Shown: positions 31,989 to 46,940, numbered from the stretch's first letter. The stretch: DNA of 64,000 nucleotides from Rotaria socialis (GCA_905331475.1 CAJNYU010002593.1:1-64000), one strand, 5' to 3'. Notes: generated by a model not told the origin, from the sequence alone. Numbers and translations are program-made.

Positions 31989-34900
31989 ATGTCCGGTGAA
32001 TTATTATTTGAATTAATTGAAAAAGCTCAGTGGTCTTTTGAAAGAAAATCTCGTTCACTAGAAGAAAATAAATTATGGTCCTTGACTTCAAGTAAGTTTT
32101 GTCTATTTCAATGATAAGTTTTGTTTTAATTTTTAAAAATTTTTAGCTTTTAAAAAATGGTTTGGGTATGTTTACCAAAAGAAAAAAGAAAGAACATTAA
32201 ATTTATAAATCTATTTAGTTCATCAATAAAAACTTCACCAAATGCTGAAAGATTTCTTAAACAAATTGGAGAAAAATCAACTCCGATTTCGCTTCATATT
32301 CCGTATGTTTACAAATGAATAAAATTTAAAATAAATTCTATAATTATAACAAAATAGATCTAACCGTTTGTCATTAGTAATAAATAATACTATATGTATA
32401 ATGTCACTTATTACATCTGATGTGCTATTGGAAATTCCTCTTGATTTACCTCGAACAGATGAATTTAATTATTTAAATTGCTTAACTTGGTCCAATAATG
32501 GAAAATTCTTAGCTTATGGGCATTGGTCAGGTATTGTTTGTGTTTATTCATCATACGATGGACAATTACTACATGAATTACCAACAAAAACAGTATTGAA
32601 TTACATAAAGACATGAAAAAATAATCGTTTTTGTTTTTTTTCTCTTTTAGTTAAATCGTAATGAAGATTCATTTGTTGAAATCTGGTTTTCAGGGAGTGA
32701 TGCATCTCAGTAAATGATTTCTAATTATTATTTATTTAATTTTTTTATTATTTTCTTTAAAAATAGATTTATTGATTTATTATGTTTGAAACGTAGTGGT
32801 GAATTGATTCGATATGTAATGAGTCGTGATGATATTGCTTCATGCGCAGAAAATAAATTTGATTTTAATATAAATTGTGCAATTATTGATTCAAATAAAA
32901 ATCAAATTTATATTGTTCCTTTTGATACAAAGTCAATTTTAGTTTGGAAAATTGTTGATACAAATCCATCGGTTATTCAAATAAAACAAATAATAGAAGA
33001 AACTCATAATGAAATCTATATCTATGGTCTTGTTCTTTCGCCTGATGAATCTTGTCTTGTATCGATATTATCTGATCAATCAATTGTTCTTCATCAAAAT
33101 GATGAACAATTTCATTGTTTATCAAAAGTAAGTTGTTTTTATTTCTTTTATTTTTTTCAAAACTAAATGAAGCATTTTTAGGTAAAAATAAACGAAAGTC
33201 GATCATTTATTTGTGATTTTAATTATTGGGATAATAAAGTATGTTTTATTGAATTTTCAATGAGAAGAAAAATAAAAATAAAAAGGAAACAATTTCTTTT
33301 ATAGACTTTAATATTGTTTTACTCAAATGGTTCGATGAGTTTTCATGAAGGTAAAGAAACATTAGAAGAATATCGTTATGCATCCAATCAATTAAATATA
33401 TGGCCACGTTTTTGTCGTCGAACGTCAAATGATTTATTTTTAATTGATTTTCAAATAACAAAAATAAATGATGATGAAAATGAAGAAGAAAATTCTAATA
33501 TTATATTTCGTGTATTTCGTGCATTAAAAGGTTCAAATGAATTAATTAATGAAAAATTAATTTTAATTGAACATAGTGATCCTTGTCGTTTAATTGAAAA
33601 TTTAGTTTCAAATGGTGAATTTGGTGAAGCATTACGTATCTGTAAAGTATTTAATCGAACTGATTTATCTGATCAAATCCATGAAAAAGCATTAACGTTA
33701 TCATCATCACAATTGGGTGCACATTTAACAAGAATTCAATCACGTCTTCATGTTCTTCAGTTATGCACAACTATTTTATATTCAACATTTAATGAACAAT
33801 ACGATTTAATTAAATTTGGTCTCAATCAAGCAACAAGAAAACAATTATTTAATAATTTATATTATTCAGACCAATCTTTTTTTCAAACGATTTATGATGA
33901 AAATTTATATTTAAAAGATGTTCAACCAAAAGAAATCCCTTTAAATATCTCACAAAAACAAATTTTACTTTATAGAAGAAAATTATTGGATGAAAAAAGA
34001 AAATTATTTTTATATGACGATCTTATTAATAAATATAAAATATTTCAATCATATCAATCTAATATATTTGAAAAATTTCGTCTATGGGATTATAAACAAA
34101 TTGCATTGAGATGTGCAAGAGTAAGAAAATATTTGTTTATTTTCCAAATTCTTCACTCTAGTTTCTGTTCTATGATCATTATTCATTGAACTTTACAGAT
34201 TTATTTCTTGAAAATTTTGTATTTCATACAGTCACACTTCTATTTTCAATTGAAATATCATGTTTTCTTTTGAAAAATCTAACACATTTCGAAGGATAAA
34301 AAGAAAAATTATGTTGATTAACTTTCTAATAGAGAAATCATCATTAGAAAATATTCTATCTGAAATATTCAAATCTGATGTTGTGAGTTATCCAACAGAT
34401 TCGAATCATTATCTTAGAAGGAAATAAAACATAATTCAATGTTGATATTATCGCCTATAAAAACTGCATTGATCTTTATTAAATCTATTTATTTATAGGA
34501 AGGACATTTAAATGGAATACGATTAGTTATAGAACGTGCTATTCCATCAATATCACCAATAAATGTTTTAACAATATTAGATGAAATATCTGAAACGGTG
34601 CCATTATCTGAATATGAAGATTTAATTCCAAAATACTGTTTCATTGAAGAAAAGCAAATTGATCGAAAAGAAGACGATTGGACTGATGAATTTATCTGTT
34701 CGTATGAAGAAAATAAACAAGAAGATAATCGAACATTATTTATTGACTGGTTTAATAAACGAATTTTTTCATTTGAATCATTTGGTTTTATTGAAAATGC
34801 TCTTCAATTATGTAAATATGCAATAGAAATTGAAAATCTCAAAGAATTATCTTCACTTTACAATAATCTTTATCTTGAATTCTTATTAAATAAAATATCT

Positions 34901-37900
34901 GATCAAGATTTAACTTTAATACAAATAAAAGAATTCAATGAAGAAACAATAATTGATTTAATATTAACATTTAAATATAATTCAAATCAAGAAGATATTG
35001 ATAAAAGAATTCAGCAAGTTTTAATACCATCAATTGATTTAATGCAACAATCAAATGAATATTTAAAGAAAGTTTTAATTAAAAAATTACAAAATGATTT
35101 TGATATTTATCCAATAATTAATTCGATTCAATTAAAATCAATATTTAAGCAAGATTATTTTCATCAATTAATTACAGAATTAATTTTAAATATCAATTCA
35201 ATTAATCAAATATCGATATGCCAACAATTATTAACACTGATCAATGATAAACAAGATTTTGAACATATCATTGAGTAATACTGTTACAATTTCTTTTCTT
35301 TTTTTTCATATTTTTCATTTCTAGATCATGTCGAATTTTTATCAAATGGTCAATTCCAATGATTCCATCGGAGATGATTAGAATTTTGGTATGTTTAAAA
35401 ACACAAAACTTCACTGTTAATTAAATAGAAATTTCTATAAAAAGGAATCTGAAGAATCTTTATCAAATGCAATTGTTTTTCTTATTCAGTCAGCTATCAA
35501 AGAAGAGTAAGTTATTAATAAAAACATTCAACTCAACGATTTTTCGTTTTACTTTACGAAGCAATCTTGTATAATAAAAAGATTCTTTTCATTTGACGAC
35601 GTAAATAGCATGATCAACAATAGATATAGTATATCAAGTTAAGTTCACTGAGTGCAGAATCTTTCTGTATCATACTGAACACTGTTTTCTTTCAACAAAT
35701 TTATATATTGATAAATGAAATATTTTAGAATGAATAAAATGAATATTTCAATTGGTAATCAACTTTATCATGATCTTGAACGAATATGTCGTCATCGTTT
35801 GTCATCACAAACACTTTCGAATGTAAAATTTGAAAAAAATAGTTTTTTAAAAGTAAAGCAATTTGCTCTTTTGCCATTTAGTTATTTGTTTCAAGTCTTT
35901 TAAAATCGGGTAGTATTGAATGCTTTCAAATCGTTCGATCAATGTTATTACGTTTTCATATTCCATTGATTATTCATGCAGCAACAGATTATATTGATTC
36001 AGCTAAAAATGGACAAGATAAGAGTATTCTTCTTGCAAAGTAAAATAAAAATATACTATTCTATTTATTAAATCTTCATCGTTTTTTTCTCTTTTTTTGT
36101 TTAGACATTGTTTGGATTTAATCGATGATCCATCATTAGTAGTAAATGAACGAAATCTAATTGAATCACAAATAATTTGTGATTTTTTTCATTATTCAAT
36201 AACGCCTCTTGAAAGTAAATTTCGTATTAACATATTAATAAGTTAAACTTTTGTTTTCTCATTAAGTTCGCCGTCATCCAAATCCAATACAAATAATTTC
36301 TGCAATTCTTACTTCAAATCCTCAAGCATATAAAAATACAAGCAAAGTACAAAGAATTTATTTTACTTTTAAAATTATCTATTTTTCTTGTTTTTTAGTT
36401 AATATCATTATCATTAAATCTTGAAATTGGAAATAAACAAGATAAAAAAGATCGATGTATACTTTGTATCGCTGAACATTGTCTTAAAGTAATTCTTTTT
36501 CTTACTTCGAACCAAATTAAAACCCTCCAATGATCCGAGAACTATCTAATTGAAATTTTATAAAATCCAAACATAGAATTTGCCTCAATTTCATATACAA
36601 TTTAGTCAAATATTTTTTCAGCTAAATCAAAATACATAGTATATCTATCTCATAATCATTAGTTCAATATGAAATAAAATATATATTTGAAATTTGCTAA
36701 TGTCTCGTAACATGTCACTTTCCATTTGTCTATCATAAATTGATATTCATGTTTTCTCAAGTTACGAGTCTTGTTGAAACAAGCGGTTCGTTGTTCTTTT
36801 TCTTACGTACATTATTGATGAAGATTTCGTTCCTCAACATTACGTAATTGACTGTCTACGTAAAATCAACTTAGATTTCAAGTAGAACAAAACAAAATCT
36901 GAAAAGGAAATTCTTTTTTTCAGATTTTTAATAGAGATGATGAACTAATAAGAATTTTGATGCCTCAAAAATTCAAAGTACACCTAGAAATAGATTTCGT
37001 TCAAGTATTTATTATCTTATCGTTTTTCTTGAAGAATCTGAATTGTGCAGAAAAATGATTTACAGAGAAAAAGTTAATCTAACAAGAATTTTTTCAATTT
37101 AATGACGAATTTAAAAGTTTGAATTTATTCTTAAAAGATCAATGATTTAAATATGTGTTGGGAATTATGTTCTTCGTTAATTGAAGAAAACTATGGTCCA
37201 TCATGGAAATGTTGTTGGGAATTAATTAATAAAAATCCATCCTATATGAATGAATCAATATTATCATTTATTGGTCTTCATTGTGATGAAATTCTTTTAG
37301 ATGATGTTCTTAAAAAATCAATTTCTATTCGAGATCAATCCATACCAATTGTTTGTTTCATTTATTTTTATTTTTTTCAATTTGAAATATAATTTATTTT
37401 AGGAAGAATATAAAGTAACATCAACCTATTCATATTATATAAATTCATTTTATGATCGAGATTATTCTCAACAGGTTTTTTTCGTTTTCTTTTATAATTT
37501 TTGTTTTTGATTTTGAAATATTTAGATGGACTTAAAAGAAATTCCTTTGTTAAAATCTCCACCAATTGGTAAGTATCAACAAAACAAATATAGAAAATTT
37601 TAAACTGAAATTATATTTAAGATGAGAAAAGTGCAATAAAATATGTTAATATTGATACACCATTATTTATTATGATTTATTTATCATCAAATACAAATGT
37701 AAGTTTAATGTTCGTCCCAGAAAATAGATCTCATATGGATTTTCTCAAAGTTAAATACTCTATGATGGTATCTATCTTTGATTTATACAGACACAAGACT
37801 CTAGTAACGATTAAAAGATTTGAAACGGACAGCGTATATCTTCACCGACACATGAACGAAACAAACTTGGCTAAATTGAATCAGATCTTTAGATCCAAAT

Positions 37901-40900
37901 GAATAGGAAACTAATCTAACGTTAGATAGAAGAACAAGATAGATATATCTCTTAGAGTAATGTTTGCTTTGACTAAAACAAAGTTTGCAATCGATTCTGT
38001 TTACATATGATGAGAAATCGTGTATGAATGAAATCGTACTTTTAAAATACGTATATGAAAATTATTTCTGATTACCTTTGTCTAAGACAGGTTAAAATCA
38101 TTGCTCCACCCAATTAGCTGCATCAATTGCAATTCAATTGTTTACGTTCTCGGCTTTGAATGGTTTTCCTTTTTTTCTTTTCTTTATTTTAGAACGATAT
38201 TTTAATCGTAAAAGATAATGAATATGCATTGCAATTATCAATTTATTGTCAATCATTAATGAAAACTACGATACCTCGTAATATAAATGCAATACCATCT
38301 ATGATAATTAATAAAGCTCTAGTTGAAAATAATGAGAATTATACTCGTTTAGTAGAAAATCGTCAATATTCAATATTAAATCAATTAGATAATTCAATTG
38401 ATTTAAGTCGTTTTCAAAATGATAGTGAATATCGTCATTTAACAGTAATTGGTTTATTTATGTGTGATAATCCTTCATTTGAATATGGTGAACAATTAGC
38501 TGTGAAATATAATATTTCAATCGATGAATGTCATCATTCATATTTTGAATATTTATTAACAAATTCAAATCTATCAATAAATGAAATACGAAAAAAAATT
38601 AAACCATTTTTAAATTCTGAAAGATTAAAAAGAAATCGACAAAATAAATTAGAATTAGTTAAACGATTACATACAAATGTTTTTCCTTTAATTGACGGAA
38701 AAGATTATGAACGTTTAAAGCTTTTTTATGATATTAAAAAATCTTTAGGAGATTTAACACATGCACAAAAACATATTCAAGCTATTCAACAACTAATTAA
38801 TATTCTTAATAACGGTAATTTTTATTTTTATATCCAAAAATAACGTTTTGATTTCATCCGAAATAGTAACACTCATATGTCTGTATGATGTATCGAACAT
38901 TTCTATAACGATCATAATTCGATTAGGATTTAACCGAATTAAAATTTTTGATTTGATGAAATCAATTAAAGATATTTACACTGAAAAAGATCTTCTTAGA
39001 CTTGAGTAAAATGTAAAATTTCGCTAATAGATATTGTTTGTAGAATTTTTAAAACTTAAAAGAAATGATGAACTTTTAATGTTTTTGATAACTTATTAGA
39101 TACAAAGAATTTTTATTTGACGACATATTTTAACTAAAAATCGAATTTAATTTAATTTGAAAATTTTCTTGAGCAGCAATTCTTCCTAATTAATTATCCT
39201 TTTTTTTAATGTTTAGATTTCGATTATAAACTGTTTCTCTCATCACCAGAACTTTTCGTTGAAAAATATGCAAATGATTCAAATATAATTAATCTTGGCT
39301 TAATTCTTGATCAAATTAAAGTTTCCTCATCATTAACAGTTAGTTCAAGTTGGATTTATTCATATTATTTAAAATATAATCCATCATCATCATTAATATT
39401 TGATTTATTAAATCGGATAATATCATTTGAAGATTTTTATTCATTTGCTAATCATTTTTTATCATCAAAAAATAGTCTTTCAATTAGTGCAAGAATGAAA
39501 ATAATTCAATCTATAATAGAAATTATTCGTTCGAAAGAAGATCAACAACGGAAAACATTAGAAGATATATTAGAAAAGCGTTTACTAAATCTTGAAGTTT
39601 TATCGAAACTTTCTTCAAATTATTCTCAAGCTGAATTAATTCAATTAGATCAATCTGAAAATATAGAAGAGCAACTACAAGATATTTTATCTAATTTATT
39701 ATTTAAATATGGACAATTTTATTTAATTATTTATTTAATAAACAATATTTATCCTCATGTTTCAATTTATAAAATTTTACAATCAGCTATTGAAAAATTT
39801 AATCAGCAAATAAAGTAAAACAAATTTTAGAATTAAAAACTAATCAATAAAAACGATTTCTTTTATTTTTTATTCAAGATCTGGTAATGACGATGATGAT
39901 TTATTATTAAATAATTTATTAGAAAGTATATCAATTGATGATATTAATAAAAAAGATTTATTCTCTTGTTTACAACAAATGTGTCGTTCGGAAACAGTTG
40001 ATCGACATATTCGATATAAATTAATTGATAAACTTGATAAAGTAACAGTTTCTTTGAAGATTATTATTAAATATTTTTAAATAATTTTTCATTTGAATTA
40101 GATGTTTGATAAACAAGGTTTACAATCAGATGATCTTTTATTATTTGAACAATATCGTTTATCTACTTTACTTTCATCATTTCATTCATTTATTGAAGTA
40201 AATTTATTAATTAAATTCTTTTTAGTTTTATTCTTGAATATTTTTTTTAAATATTAGTTAGTAAAAGAAGATATTCTCACAGATGAAAATCGTTGTCAAC
40301 TTTTTCAAAAATATCTTTTACAAGCTGAACGACTTATTCATTTTGAATCTCTCATACAAATTCTCAATAATATTTGGTCAAAAGAACAGATTAACAATAT
40401 GAAAGGGTTGCACTTGCAAAAAACAAAAAATTTTATTACCTGAAACTCTTCTTTCTTTTATTGTTTTAGAATACATGGATTAAGTTTAAAAAATGAACTA
40501 ATTGTATCAATGATAGAAAAAAATTCTGATTGGGAAAGAATATTAACCGAAAATATTGTTCAATGTAATGAAGAAGTAAGTAGAATTTTGATTTTATTCG
40601 ACTTGATCATAATTTTTCCGATGTTCTATACAAACTTTGAGTTGTTCTATTATGTGTTTATTTCAATTGATATGGTTATACGACATTTTATTATCCAATG
40701 ATTATGTGAAGGCAATACAGACTCTCAAAAAATGTATAAACTCTCAAAACTATCATATTCAGATCTAACATGAAAACTAAAATTAGAGATGTGCATTGGG
40801 CAGGAGAGAATAGGACAGAATAGGACTCTTCTCATGTCTGGTTCATAGCATTTTCTGTTCGAAAAATTAACTCAATTAATATGACTCGAAGTACGATGAT

Positions 40901-41426
40901 TCGGAGAATAAGTCGCATATTTAACATTTGAATAAGTGATCGAAGTGCTTGATTAAAAATTATTTTATTTTGAATTCAATTTAGGAAACGAGTTCATTAA
41001 TAGAATATTTATATAATTCAAAAGATCTGGCATCTTATGCATATAAAATATGGTTAATAAATCCAATATCATCATTAGCCAATTTACTATTTCAATCTTC
41101 AGTAAATTTCTAGTTCTTTTTGTTATTGTAGGAAATTTTAATTTTTCGTTTAGTCTAAATTATTGATTGATAAAGAATTTTTATTAATGTCAATCGAAAA
41201 ACATCGTATTAATGATTTATTATCGATAAATGCTTCATTATTCGATTATTATTTAAATGAAAATTTATCTCATGAAGATAAAAGCAAAGTTTTAAACCAA
41301 ATTGAAAATAATGAAGAATTTCTTTTAAAAAGTGCACAATTATTTATTCATAAAGAAGATTATTCATCATTTATATCGTTTGGTCTCATTATTGATACTC
41401 TAGAAAAATATTTTTTAAATAAATAA
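31989..41426 (+). CDS. NBAS: NBAS homologue (NRZ tethering complex subunit)
   Basis: A many-exon gene encoding roughly two thousand residues. The first exons checked base by base join in frame: 31989-32091, 32147-32165, 32219-32302, 32358-32592, 32651-32709, 32767-33127, 33182-33238, 33305-34120, 34499-35274, 35325-35388, 35445-35506, 35729-35852 and 35882-36039. Later large exons lie at about 37138-37350, 38193-38815, 39220-39816 and 41160-41426. In animals NBAS, RINT1 and ZW10 form a tether for Golgi-to-ER vesicles; NBAS also acts in nonsense-mediated decay. The N-terminal part reads as WD-like repeats (CLTWSNNGKFLAYGHWSG). The segment at about 34735-34880 (FIDWFNKRIFSFESFGFIENAL) and that at about 38458-38720 (LAVKYNISIDECHHSYFEYLL) match NBAS in order. 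Several introns of 350-650 bp are long for this genome (34121-34498, 36490-37137, 37700-38192, 40580-40983). No disabling change was found in the exons checked. Confidence 0.8.
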
Positions 41427-41500
41427 ACATTTTTGTTTTTCTTCTTTTCTTGTTTCAGATAAATACTTTAACAAAAAATAAAACAAGCGAATAAAGAGAA

Positions 41501-41855
41501 ATGGTCAATGGTAAAGTTAAAGACAAAAATATTTCTTCAAATTGAGAAAAAAACAAGCTTTTCTCTTATTTATCTCTTTCTTAAGCATATTCGTTTGATG
41601 GTTTGATTGTCTTTGTTCTATTGACAATATGTACATGTGGTTATATGCGTCGTGTGCCTAAACTACGTGAATGGTTTTTCTCAGAAAAGAAAGGATTTGC
41701 TGGAATTTTTTATAAAGGTTTTTCTATTTGTTTTTATTTTATTTTTTTCAAATATTTCGTTTCTAATTTTAGCGTCTATTATTGGTACTCGTCTATCTCT
41801 TGTTGTTGCGATCTCATGTGCTACAATGGCTTTTTGGCTCGCATTTCTACGATAA
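41501..41855 (+). CDS. TMEM167B: Kish-B / TMEM167B homologue
   Basis: Three exons: 41501-41510 (only 10 bp), 41586-41717 and 41773-41855, giving 74 residues, the same length as the vertebrate protein. Kish proteins are small two-helix membrane proteins of the Golgi/early secretory pathway. The sequence follows the kish-B pattern closely: [34 protein letters not shown] and IIGTRL, then a second membrane helix ending in FLR. The VPKLREW and SEKKG motifs favour kish-B over kish-A. The start codon is 74 bp after the NBAS stop on the same strand, so the two genes share a very short spacer; joint transcription is possible but not shown. Confidence 0.92.
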
Positions 41856-42588
41856 ACATTTCTTTTGTGATTAAATAAAATATTCATTATATATTAAATT
41901 GACATTTAAGATCCATAATAAAACTTCTGATCTGTAGTTTATATGGAGATAGAAATTTTTATGAAACTCGCACTTTGTTTCTAAATAATAAATAAATAAT
42001 AAAATGAAAATTTTACGTGAAATTCTTCTCATATTGCTCTTAAAGTCAACGATTTAACGAAAAATTCTCAAATAAATCCTTGAGCATATTGACTGGTTTT
42101 GTATCTTATTATATTATATACAAGAACAAAGCATAGAGAACAAGTTGAATATCCATAGAAAGTAATACTAGTTGAACAGTAACCAATATAATTACATCAA
42201 AATATGATCATGTATATTGGGTGATACATAAAGTCTATATTGAGAAACTGCAATTAGAAAGTGAACTTGGATTCAAGTGAAACTTTTAGTTATTACAGCT
42301 GGAATGTTAATAATAGGTTCTATACATTTTATCTTGTTAAGCTGTTTTGAAAGATAATCAGCATGATCTCTTTTGGAAACAATGACGAGAGACATGTATC
42401 CTTGATTTTTGCAAGGATGTTTTAATTATTTCAGTGCCAATTGATAAACTATTTGGCAGAGAATGAAATTTTGAATAAAACTGTATAAATACTTCAGTGA
42501 TGGGATTGGTTCATGTCTTTTTGGAACCGAACTGAGCCGATGAAATAGTAAAGAAAGAAAATGTCCATTTCTCGTCGTTTTCTAGAAT

Positions 42589-42783
42589 ATGCACTTAGGA
42601 CAACTTATTGAGGGCATTATTGTAACACTTTCTATAGTTCCAAGCGCAACCCAGAATACTGAGCTGCAAGCAACGTTGAAAGGATACGTATTTTGCTTTT
42701 ATTTTAGAAATATCTTTCCATTGAAAAAAATCTGCAGCGTATATTTAGTGGATAAGTATCCATTTTTTTTTGTTAATCAATAG
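42589..42783 (+). pseudogene. Unrecognised coding stretch, copy A
   Basis: This open segment (LIEGIIVTLSIV...) corresponds to 50835-51020 in copy B. The matching upstream stretch (50581-50790 in copy B) is interrupted here: CAATGA near 42386 and GAATGA near 42461 replace open codons. No family is recognised. It is probably the remnant of a small gene or upstream exons of the duplicated gene. Confidence 0.3.
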
Positions 42784-44244
42784 TGGTTCACTACATTTTC
42801 GTTCACCATTTAGCACAAAGAACAGAATTTTTTTTTGAACTGGTGGGCTCTTATTCTTTGAATGAAGTTTTTTGAAAATGTCATATAGTCTATAGGTTTT
42901 AAGAAGTAATCTATATATGTTATGCTTTTCCGTCTTTGTTATGTACTTGTTTAATTTATAATTTCGAAGTGATAAAGTATTTGAAAATAAGAGTAATGAT
43001 GTTGGAAAACGCATCTACTTAAAATGAAAATGTAGTCCTACCAGATATAAAGATTTTGTCAAAATTTTAAATTTCATTTCGTTTCGTTTCTTACAGCTTA
43101 AAAAATAATAATTACTATGACTGGCTAAACTTGAAAGATATAAAAAGCTCAGAAAAATTAACCATTTTGAAATATTCATCAGATTATTGTTTTTCTAAAT
43201 TTATTGTAATATTTTAAAGATAATTTTGAAGTTTAAAACAAAGCTATATTTATCTAGTCAGCTGAAAAATAATGAAAATTGATAATCAATCAAAATTTGT
43301 TTGGATATTAGCGCTTGCTACTAAAAGATTGCCTGTAAAAATATATACTGAATGATGAACAAGACTATTGCTCGTCTTTGAAGATTTATGAAACAGTTGA
43401 GTAAGCCATAAAAATGTGCAATATTTTCTCAATTTACTTTAAATGAACAGGTTAACATTTATATTCGAATATATATTTAGATGAAATCGCGCGGTTTCCA
43501 ATATTTGAAACCGAGCCGGTCGCATCATTGGGTTTCATAGTTTTTAATCTCATACTAAACAAAAATTTATTCCAAAAAGAAATCTTTGGAAAATGTTTAA
43601 TTTTGTATTGAAACATTAAATAATTCTAATTGTTTATAGGTAAATTTTGAATGTGGATGTAGTTGAAAGGAGAAATCACACTCACAGTCAATTCTTATAA
43701 ATCGTATAGACTGTTGTCATTTGACTTTAGTAGCATGGCAGTCAGCCTGTGTGACAGGACCATTGGACAGATGGCACTGATATACAAGAGTGTTTGAATA
43801 ATATTGCATGTCATTAATTGTCATTGGATCAAAATGATTAATCAATCGCAATAAAGTAAGTTATTGATTCATTTGCAACCTTTGTTTTAATCTCTCAACT
43901 AGGATACTCTCTTATGCGTTTATTCTCTTGACACCTTTATTTTATCAATAAGTGACCTCAGGCTACTGATAATCTCCAGAGAAAAATGTCAATAAGATCT
44001 ATTTTTTTATGGTGTCCTCAATCTTGTGAAAAACAGTATACTACTCAATTGTAGTCAATTCAATTATTTATTTTCAGATATTGATTCTATCGATTGTTCT
44101 TGTGGCTGTGGAATTTCGGTTTCTGTTATTTCATTGAGAATACAGCAATTGAATTAATTTTCTGTTATTGAATAGGTATATTGGTAACTTTGACATATAA
44201 TCTATACTAGTCAATATTGAATGTGTTTAGATTCATTCTGAAAT

Positions 44245-46365
44245 ATGAATTACGTTGGAATCTATGACAATAGTAAAAAGGCTGTTGTTCGTTTGGTAAT
44301 TAGTCCAGATAATGTTGTTCCATCGAATTATTTTATTGCAACATTCCCTGGTGCCACTGGCTTAATCTATAAAGCTAGTGATTCGAATACATTTATTTCG
44401 TATGTTATTGAACAACTATGATAATATCTCGAAAAATATGCTTTCAATTTTTTTAGAATACCAAAAGATGCTAATGGAAATTTTCGTTGGGAATGGAATC
44501 CAAATATTGTCTATGATCTAATATATGCCGATCGTATGAAAATCAGTGGAATAGGAGATTTATTATCACATCTATCGCTTTTGTTTTCTAGCTTCTCGAA
44601 ATCGTTCATTGTCATCTTCATCAAGTAAATCGAAATATTCAAATTGGTTTGCTGTAATCGGAAGTAAGTTTATTTATTAATTATGATAAGAAAAATCGAA
44701 TTTTCTGTTGAATGTTCATAGATTTGACTTATATCTGTTTCTTTTTTCGATGATAGGTTTATTCAGATCCAGAAATCCGATTAACTATGATAAAAAAACA
44801 AAATAATGAAGTTTTGTTTTTACAGTAAGAGATGAATGGCTTCTAATATTGCTTGTAATTGTTCTTCTGTATGCAATCCATTGAATATAACAAGATGGAT
44901 GATGCTACCCTGTGTCTATTTAATGCCTTATATTAGAACGCTTATTATCGTACTTTCCCCTCTTATGTAGCAGTCATATCAAAATGCAGTTGGCGACAAA
45001 TATTTTAGCGAACTTATTTTTTTAGATAGTTCTTTTTCTTTTTACATTTGCTTTAGTATTATTAAAGGGAGTAATGAACCTAATTGAAAGAGTGACATAG
45101 ATAATATGAAGCGCTAGCTACATGATGGGCTACAATCTCAGGAGATTCTATCTGTCTATATAGATTTTTCATTTAGAAAATGATTTTTCGGCGCAAAAAT
45201 AGGTTTGAATGTTATTCAGTATTTCGTCTTTCCTAGCCAAGAGATTTGCGCTAGAATAAAAACAACATATGTTAACCGATAGAGTCTCACGCTCGATCTG
45301 TTTCTAAAAGAAGGTTTTCCTTCAGTTGCCCTTTGCTTTAAAAATCTGATTTTAACAACAATAGTCAACAAAAAAATCGCGTTTGCCGTCTAAAAGATTT
45401 TAAAGAAGTAAAAATAGTTCTGTTTCCCGATATTCCTTTTAAAAACGATGGACATGGAAAATCCGGTGATACTAGAACTTAAAATACACTATTTCGTTCT
45501 ATTTTGAATGGTCTTTCCAATGGCGTGTAATGAACTTCGATAAGAAATAAATTAAAAAAATCAATTGCTTTTTTCAATTATTCTCATTCAAATCAGATTT
45601 TGAAGTAAGAGGCAACTCTGAAGGAAAACCCTTTCTTTTAGAAACAGATTGAGCGTGAAACTCTATCGATGAATCTATTTTGTTTTTATTCTAGCGCAAA
45701 TTTCTTGGCTAGGAAAGGTGAAATACTAAAAAATATTCAAATCTAGTTTTATGCGGAAAAATCTGCGTAGACAGATAGTCTTCTCACATTATGGTGTATC
45801 ATGTAGCTGGTGTTTCATATTATTTATGCCACTCTCTCAACTAGGCCCATTTCCTTTAATAATGTTAAGGAAAATTTGAAAAAAAAATAACTGTTAAGAA
45901 AAATCGAAAAAAATACGTTCGCTTAAGTATCTGTCGCCGATTTTAATATGAAAATGATTGCTCCGTAGTTTGTACTGCACGTGTACTTCTTTTTACTGTA
46001 CGAAACAAGCTTGAATCACAATGTTTTCAATTCTTCGTTTTCTAGGCATAATTTTTATGTGGATTGGTTCAATGGTATCGTCTCTTTGGTCTAATATCTA
46101 TGAAGAAATTATGAAATATATCTTATATGATTGATCTAGCCATCCACCAGCTGAAATATCACCTTTTATAATACGAATTATTCTTTTGATTATTCTTCAG
46201 TTGATCTATATTATATCTGTAATATTTGTAACACCAGCATTAATCAAGTGTCTATTCAACAAGGTTACAGCTTGCATTCAGACGATTGACTTACAAACGT
46301 TAGCTTATCATGCTCCAAGTCCAGTACCATTTATTCTTGATAATCATATTAATGAAGCATTGTGA
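44245..46365 (+). pseudogene. TDP-43-N-like domain/membrane gene, copy A, with nonsense codons
   Basis: It begins at ATG 44245 with the same domain as copy B (FPGATGLIYK). After EQL, two stops in a row (TGA at 44419, TAA at 44422) replace the Arg-Glu of copy B. The text then continues in frame through IPKDANGNFRWEWNPN. The last exon, about 46046-46365, encodes membrane helices and has a TGA at 46132 where copy B has CGA (Arg). Its intron near 44570-44600 has the same weak GT donor as copy B. At least three nonsense codons make this a pseudogene, unless the assembly is wrong. Confidence 0.7.
45056..45868. mobile_element. 0.8 kb fold-back element in copy A
   Basis: Two arms of about 280-300 bp (about 45056-45355 and 45590-45868) are imperfect inverted copies. 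Shared landmarks, inverted, are TATTATTAAAGG, AGAGTG-CATA-ATAATATGAA, CTATCTGTCTA, CTTTCCTAGCCAAGA, TTTGCGCTAGAATAAAAAC and CTGTTTCTAAAAGAA. It encodes no protein. It lies between the TDP-43-like exons and the last membrane exon. Confidence 0.75.
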
Positions 46366-46940
46366 ACATTTATAACATTTGACTTGGTCATAACATTCCT
46401 CTTCGCTAAGGTTTTTATTTACATGCCTTGTAAACGAGAATTTTCAAAAGATATATTTAAAAAAATTCATTTGTTGAACCTCATGGCAAAAGATTTGCCA
46501 GAAAATGATTCATTGTAAAATTACAATATCGTATAAAGTTCGATACAATGAGTTTTTTTGTGTACTTATGAATACGGCCTTTTATTCAACGAAGACGTTT
46601 CAAGACGTGTTTCCTCATTTGCGAACATAAAATCGAAATTCAAAAATTATTGAATTCAATTTAAAATATTCTTTTACTTTCAATCATTTAAATCTAAAAT
46701 AATCAAGCAATTCAAAATTTTTCTTTATTAAAATTCTTGAAAATATAATAACTTCAATTTTAAGGGAACTTATATTTATTGGAAGTTTTATAGAATTACT
46801 AACCGAAAGTTTAATACTTAAATTTTTGTTATTTTTCAGAATTTACTCTGCACAATCTTACGTTCATTTCTACATTCGTATTTACTTTTAAATGGATTGC
46901 ATTTTTATAGAGATCGTTATATACATAATTTCACTATTCT

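Larger units (their letters stand above)
41990..46940 (+). repeat. Segmental duplication, copy A
   Basis: This region is directly repeated at 50140-55250. Alignment by eye holds from about 41990/50140 (for example TATTGTATCTTATTATATTA near 42098 and 50243) to about 46938/55245 (CGTTATATAC-TAATTTCA). Identity is high, roughly 90 percent or more, with small indels. It contains a broken TDP-43-N-like gene and a 0.8 kb fold-back element. Confidence 0.85.
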
